From Paramecium sonneborni (Eukaryota; Ciliophora; Oligohymenophorea; Peniculida; Parameciidae), in the NCBI GenBank assembly GCA_905182985.1, contig CAJJDN010000061.1, positions 150,799 through 214,798 on the forward strand: 64,000 nt of DNA, read 5' to 3'. How positions within the stretch are numbered: the first letter of the stretch is position 1; every line of letters begins with the position of its first letter. The notes beneath the pieces are model-generated. The model worked only from the letters and a program-made list of their open reading frames with translations, ran no database searches and was not told the origin of the DNA. A program made the position numbers and the translations under genes. Shown piece by piece: positions 60,119 to 64,000 of this stretch.

Positions 60119-61390
60119 ATGTAAAATTAGAAAATCAGGCTTATCAACAGTAATGGCAAACAAAATATACCAAAGCCTTAAGCTTCTTAATAAACTTTCT
60201 CCTATAATCTAAATAGCTAATATATGGATCCTATTCCTCAATAAAATTAAGACTTTCAAACAAACATTTCAGTTAGGGTGATTTAAAATAAAAATGAGTC
60301 AAACAAGTAAAGGTCAACATCACAATTTAATGCTCCTTTGAATAATTATAATAATAGTACTAATAATTCTAATAATTATATCTTCTCTAAGGTTTATGAA
60401 AAGCCATATTAGAGAACAGAATTTAACAATTAAATTTAAAACTTCAAAAATTTTTAAAATTAAGATTTTTAAAGAAATTTTAAAGAAAACTAAGAAACTT
60501 CATTTAATTACTAAGCTTATACAGATTAAAATTATTTGGGTTATCATCAAAACTATTAAAATTTGAGTTAACCAAAACAAAATTATTTTTAGGAAGAAAA
60601 ATAAATAAATCAAAGTAAGAAAATAGTTATCAAAAATAATTAAAATTATAATTAAGAATACAATTATTATGATTAATACTAATAACCTACAATGAATAAT
60701 TATAATCAATGTTAGGAATACAATCGAAACGTTGAATAGTTCAATTATTAAAATTAACAATAAGTGTAATGTCAATCACAAAATTATTTAAACCCCAATT
60801 ATGAGCCTATTTAAACTAATTAGTTTTCTTAACAAATTTATAAATAATAATAATATCAAATATAAAGTCATGAAATTTAAAATCCTTCTTATACAATATA
60901 AGAGCAGATTTTCACCAACAATTATTAAATAGAATCTACAAATTAATAAAAAGTTCATTCAGACAATGATTCTGCTGATGAAATTGATTTAAAATAATCT
61001 TTAATGAGATCCATTTCATATACATGTTAACATTGTAATACAAGAGTATTTTAAGATATAGTTTAACTTGATTGTTTTCATTTCTATCACTCTGATTGCT
61101 TTAAAGAATATTTAACAACTTAAATCTTAAGTAAAACTAATAAACATATGATATGTTACTGCTAAAAAAAGATTTCAGTCTCTTAGATAAAAACTGTTTT
61201 AAAATTACACTCTGATTCTGATTTAGTGAAATAATTATTATAATCATAAATTACAGCCTTATATTAGAAGTATTAAAAAGATGGTATATTCCAAAAATGT
61301 AGAAATTGCAATTTCTTTTGGATTAAAGAGAGATATTAAACTTCTCAGTAATATTACAACTGTTTGAATTGTGAAAAATTATATAAATGA
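60119..61390 (+). CDS. Asn/Gln-rich protein with C-terminal RING/IBR-like zinc fingers
   Basis: One intron-free frame of 424 codons. Residues ~1-290 are dominated by Asn, Gln, Tyr and Ser (low complexity, prion-like). From about residue 305 a RING-like finger appears: YTCQHCNTRVFQDIVQLDCF, HFYHSDCFKEYL, with a later ICYC pair. It is followed by a second cysteine cluster, CRNCNFFWIKERYQ ... YYNCLNCEKL, which looks like an IBR/zinc-ribbon module. Together they suggest an E3 ubiquitin ligase, possibly RBR-like, with a condensate-prone head. The catalytic RING2 cysteine of true RBRs is not evident. Intact frame, good codon pattern. Confidence 0.7.
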
Positions 61391-61508
61391 ATATTACTAA
61401 TAATTATTAAATACTTAATGTAAGTCTTTTGTCAATTTGTAATATTATTCGAAAATTTCGAAAGAAAACAATATTTTCTGCTCTAATTTGGGGAGGATAT
61501 TAAATAAC
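61391..61508. other. convergent 3' intergenic region
   Basis: Short A+T-rich spacer between the RING gene and a convergent coiled-coil gene; nothing recognised. Confidence 0.4.
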
Positions 61509-62137
61509 TCAAATAAATTAATAAATTTCATTAATAGCTTTAGTAATATTCTAGATTTCACTCTATATATTTGAATTCTCTTATTCTAATTTTAAAACAG
61601 TTTAGAACTGTTTAAATATATTTAATAAATCAGATTCCATTCTGTCAATCTAAAGTATATCTAACAGAATAATACTTAGTCTTTTTGATCTACGAATTCA
61701 GCTTATACATCATGTAAGACTCTTGTCAAGATTGAACAAGTATCTTCTACAGATTTTATTCTTTCATCTTTTTCAATAACGTCATTCTAAATTTAATCGA
61801 ATTTTTATGGTATAGTGACTATAATTTTTTTACTAGTGTCAGTTAATTCAGCAATTTATTATTATAGAGATTCAGGAATGACAGGCGTAATGCAAGTTAA
61901 TTTATGTATAACATCCTCTAGATTTAAAATTCTTTTTTCTAGTTCAAACAATTTATCATTGCTATTTTGCTACAATTGCTGCATGTCTAATTTATTGACA
62001 ACAGACCACATTTATTTAAAAGCAAGATCAAAAATTTCAAATGTAACATATTAATCAGGACAAATTGTTCTTAGTTATTCAATTAATAATGATCCATCTG
62101 AAGAATGAATTCTTTTTGTATTTTTCTTTTAGCTCAT
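61509..62137 (-). CDS. coiled-coil protein, about 196 residues
   Basis: Coding sense is clear in two stretches: from ATG 62137 (QIFDLAFKQMWSVVNKLDMQ-like helix, LFELEKRILNLEDVIHKLTC, KFDQIQNDVIEKDERIKSVE) and then DRMESDLLNIFKQFQTVLKL, SEIQNITKAINEIYQ to TGA 61509. The frame change between them is solved by two successive 19-nt introns (about 61672-61723), giving exactly 197 codons; other solutions are possible. No domain beyond coiled coil. Confidence 0.5.
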
Positions 62138-62537
62138 AAATATGATTAATAATTTTTATGCCAAATAATTTTTGTTAATGCTGTATCAAGAAAAATTAAA
62201 AAGAAAATAATGATGATGCAAGCGAAAAAGAAATTGAATAAACAATGGATTATAAAATATAAAAAGGTTTAATTCATATTGATATTTAATATAATAATAA
62301 TAGACAATAAAAACATTGAATATATATAAAAGAAGTAGGTATGCATAAAATTAACTAAAATCTAAATTATTGAGTAGAATGATTAAGTAGCTGAATAATT
62401 AATTCAGAAAAAACAATTCAAATTTTAGGAAATATAGGAAAAGTGGTTTTTATTTTTTTAGTTTTACCATTTGAAAAAGGACAGAATAGTAAGTATTGTT
62501 TTTAAATAATATTTGAAATACTTAACATAAACAAGAA
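62138..62537. other. intergenic stretch, no gene resolved
   Basis: About 400 bases between divergent genes; very A+T rich, with brief open frames only. Confidence 0.4.
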
Positions 62538-62810
62538 ATGATAGAAATTTAAGTTAGATTGTTAGATTAGATGTTGAAATTCAGAAATTAGAATTCCAAA
62601 TAAATGATTAAAGTGTATCTATTTTTTTCTTAAAGCTTTTTACAAAGTTTTGAGATTCGAAATATTTGTAAAACAATTGAACAAGATGATAGGTTTGAAC
62701 AGAATTTATTTTATGATTTATGATATAAAATCTAAAAAAATTTAGAGGAGGAAATTTAAGCAAGAGAGTAGATTATAAGAGAGGTAGATTCTTTAATGAA
62801 GATAGATTGA
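62538..62810 (+). pseudogene. possible coiled-coil (SF-assemblin-like) gene with in-frame TGA
   Basis: A 91-codon frame from ATG 62538 to TGA 62808 reads as charged helix: EMIEIQVRLLDQMLKFRNQN, EIRNICKTIEQDDRFEQNLF, then TGA at 62721-62723, then YKIQKNLEEEIQAREQIIRE and VDSLMK. The two sides fit together without a shift, and no ordinary intron removes the TGA. The second part recalls striated-fibre assemblin rootlet proteins (LEEEIxxR patterns). Could be a point nonsense mutation, a base error, or part of a longer gene. Confidence 0.3.
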
Positions 62811-62882
62811 AGGGAAACTTTGATGATTAGAAATATATTATAAATACACTAAAATTTTTGATTAACTTTTTTAATAATTAAA

Positions 62883-64000
62883 ATGCCACCTAAATAATAG
62901 AGAGTTGCAATAAAGAGACCATAAATAGTAAGATTAAAAATTCTATAGTAGAAAAAACAAGCAAAATAAGTGAATTAAAATTTGAATCAATAAGACCCTG
63001 AGCCAGATGGAGATGAATCAGAATATTAACATGAAGTTTTGAAATGATATTATATTATTAGAGAGAAAAAGAGAGACCTTAATTAACAGAGAAAGAACTG
63101 AATGAAGATATGCCATCTAAAATGCTTATACCGAATAATCCTCAAGCCCCAAAAAATATCACTTAATATGATTATTTATAAAGAAAGGTAACTACCGAAG
63201 TTATAGATAGTATAAAACAGATGAATTAGTTGAGTAATTGATTATTCATTTCAGAATGGATGGAGAAATAATCCACAAAGATTCAAATGAAGCTAGAATA
63301 CAGGAGGAATTATGGGAGACAAAAGAAGCATTAATAAAGGAAGCTGAAAGAAATTAAGAAATGGAAGATCCAGGAGCTTCTAAAGATATAGAGGCAATTA
63401 AATAGACAATGAGAAATAAGTTTAATTATAATGCAAGAGAAGCTTAGACTGATGGACGAGTCATTAGAGAAAGAGGAGTTTCGACAGAACCTCCTCCTAG
63501 TGATACATTAAAAGGTTAAATTACTTAATGGGAAATATTTGATGCTTACATTTAGAATAAGGCAAAGGAAGAGAATTAGAAGAAAAAAGATCATACTTCT
63601 GATAATACAGTTTATAAACCATCCTTTAAAAGATGTTTAAAAATTATGGAAAGAACTGTTGTTCATAATGATTAGAAAGAGAAATACAATGATTATAAAT
63701 ATTATTGGAGTTAAGGGGAAGTTGTTGAAACATCAAAAAATGAAGGGTAAATATTAAATAAATATAAAGACATTTGTTACCAATTTGGAAATTTTCAAAT
63801 GAGAAATAAAAGAAAAAACATGTAACGTCTTTGTGTTGGAATCCTAGATATATGGACTTGTTTGCTGTTAGTTTTGGTAGTTATGAGTTTTCAAAATAAA
63901 GAATGGGTTTAATATGTTTATATTCTCTGAAAAATACAACTCATCCAGAATATGCATTTACATGTGAAGCTGGTGTAATGTGTTTAGATTTTCATCCTTA
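62883..64000 (+). CDS. axonemal dynein intermediate chain IC78/DNAI1, 3' truncated
   Basis: The gene runs off the window. Introns 63036-63061 (26 nt), 63188-63210 (23 nt) and 63747-63769 (23 nt). The N-terminal charged region contains the family motif APKNITQYDYLQRKYKTDEL followed by [15 protein letters not shown]. The start of the WD-repeat region is highly conserved: [66 protein letters not shown] at the edge. DNAI1 holds outer-arm dynein together and docks it to the doublet microtubule; loss causes ciliary immotility in animals. Identification is secure. Confidence 0.93.

Noticed and set aside
60500..60775. Minus-strand hydrophobic frame of 91 codons
   Set aside because: Shadow of the Asn/Gln-rich RING protein; A+T-rich Gln/Asn coding always looks like Ile/Leu on the other strand.

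Overview
The window looks like macronuclear DNA of a ciliate, most likely Paramecium or a close relative. Long reading frames open only when TAA and TAG are read as glutamine and TGA is the sole stop. The DNA is very A+T rich by eye. Genes are packed tightly on both strands (about 40 in 64 kb, many separated by under 200 bases). Nearly all introns are 18-30 nt, begin GT (mostly GTA) and end AG (TAG, AAG or CAG). The genus is inferred from these traits and not proven. No rRNA, tRNA, CRISPR or transposon was recognised.

Layout. 1-4.8 kb: 3' part of a PAS/TmcB-like membrane protein, a small cysteine-rich surface-antigen-like protein and a p24 (TMED) cargo receptor. 4.88-8.45 kb: two assembly joins (single N at 4884 and 7328), each followed by an exact copy of the preceding 1.1-1.3 kb; a Myb/SANT gene lies in the second. 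8.8-13.5 kb: unknown protein, Ctr copper transporter, U1-70K, a pseudokinase. 13.6-16.7 kb: a Ser/Thr kinase split by a third N-flanked duplication (N at 15325). 17.3-22.3 kb: poorly resolved coiled-coil and MORN-like genes, an alveolin-like cortical protein, U2AF large subunit. 22.3-30.2 kb: a 2,133-residue unknown protein and a MATCAP-type tubulin tyrosine carboxypeptidase. 30.5-40.5 kb: unresolved gene, amino-acid transporter, small membrane protein, coiled-coil protein, saccharopine dehydrogenase, LC8, membrane RING-H2 protein, mitochondrial-type ketoacyl-ACP synthase, a Pro/Tyr/Gln-rich protein. 40.9-52.0 kb: kinesin-12, a furin-like cysteine-rich multipass receptor, small and coiled-coil genes. 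52.2-58.3 kb: two convergent P-type ATPases, one P5-type with intact catalytic motifs and one P2C (Na,K-ATPase-like) that has lost all of them. 58.7-64 kb: unknown gene, N/Q-rich RING protein, coiled-coil genes and the 5' part of axonemal dynein intermediate chain (DNAI1/IC78).

Themes. Many genes serve cilia, microtubules and cortex (LC8, DNAI1, kinesin-12, MATCAP-like, alveolin-like, coiled-coil proteins). Others serve splicing (U1-70K, U2AF), secretion (p24), metabolism (saccharopine dehydrogenase, KAS) and transport. No operon logic is expected or seen.

Quality notes. Three exact duplications around single Ns are best read as unmerged contig overlaps. At least three well-recognised or clearly coding genes carry a one-base slip in a homopolymer, which suggests base-calling errors. 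The most interesting biology is the catalytically dead P2C-type ATPase at 55211-58296. Exon models were worked out by eye; for most genes the spliced length is a whole number of codons, which supports them.
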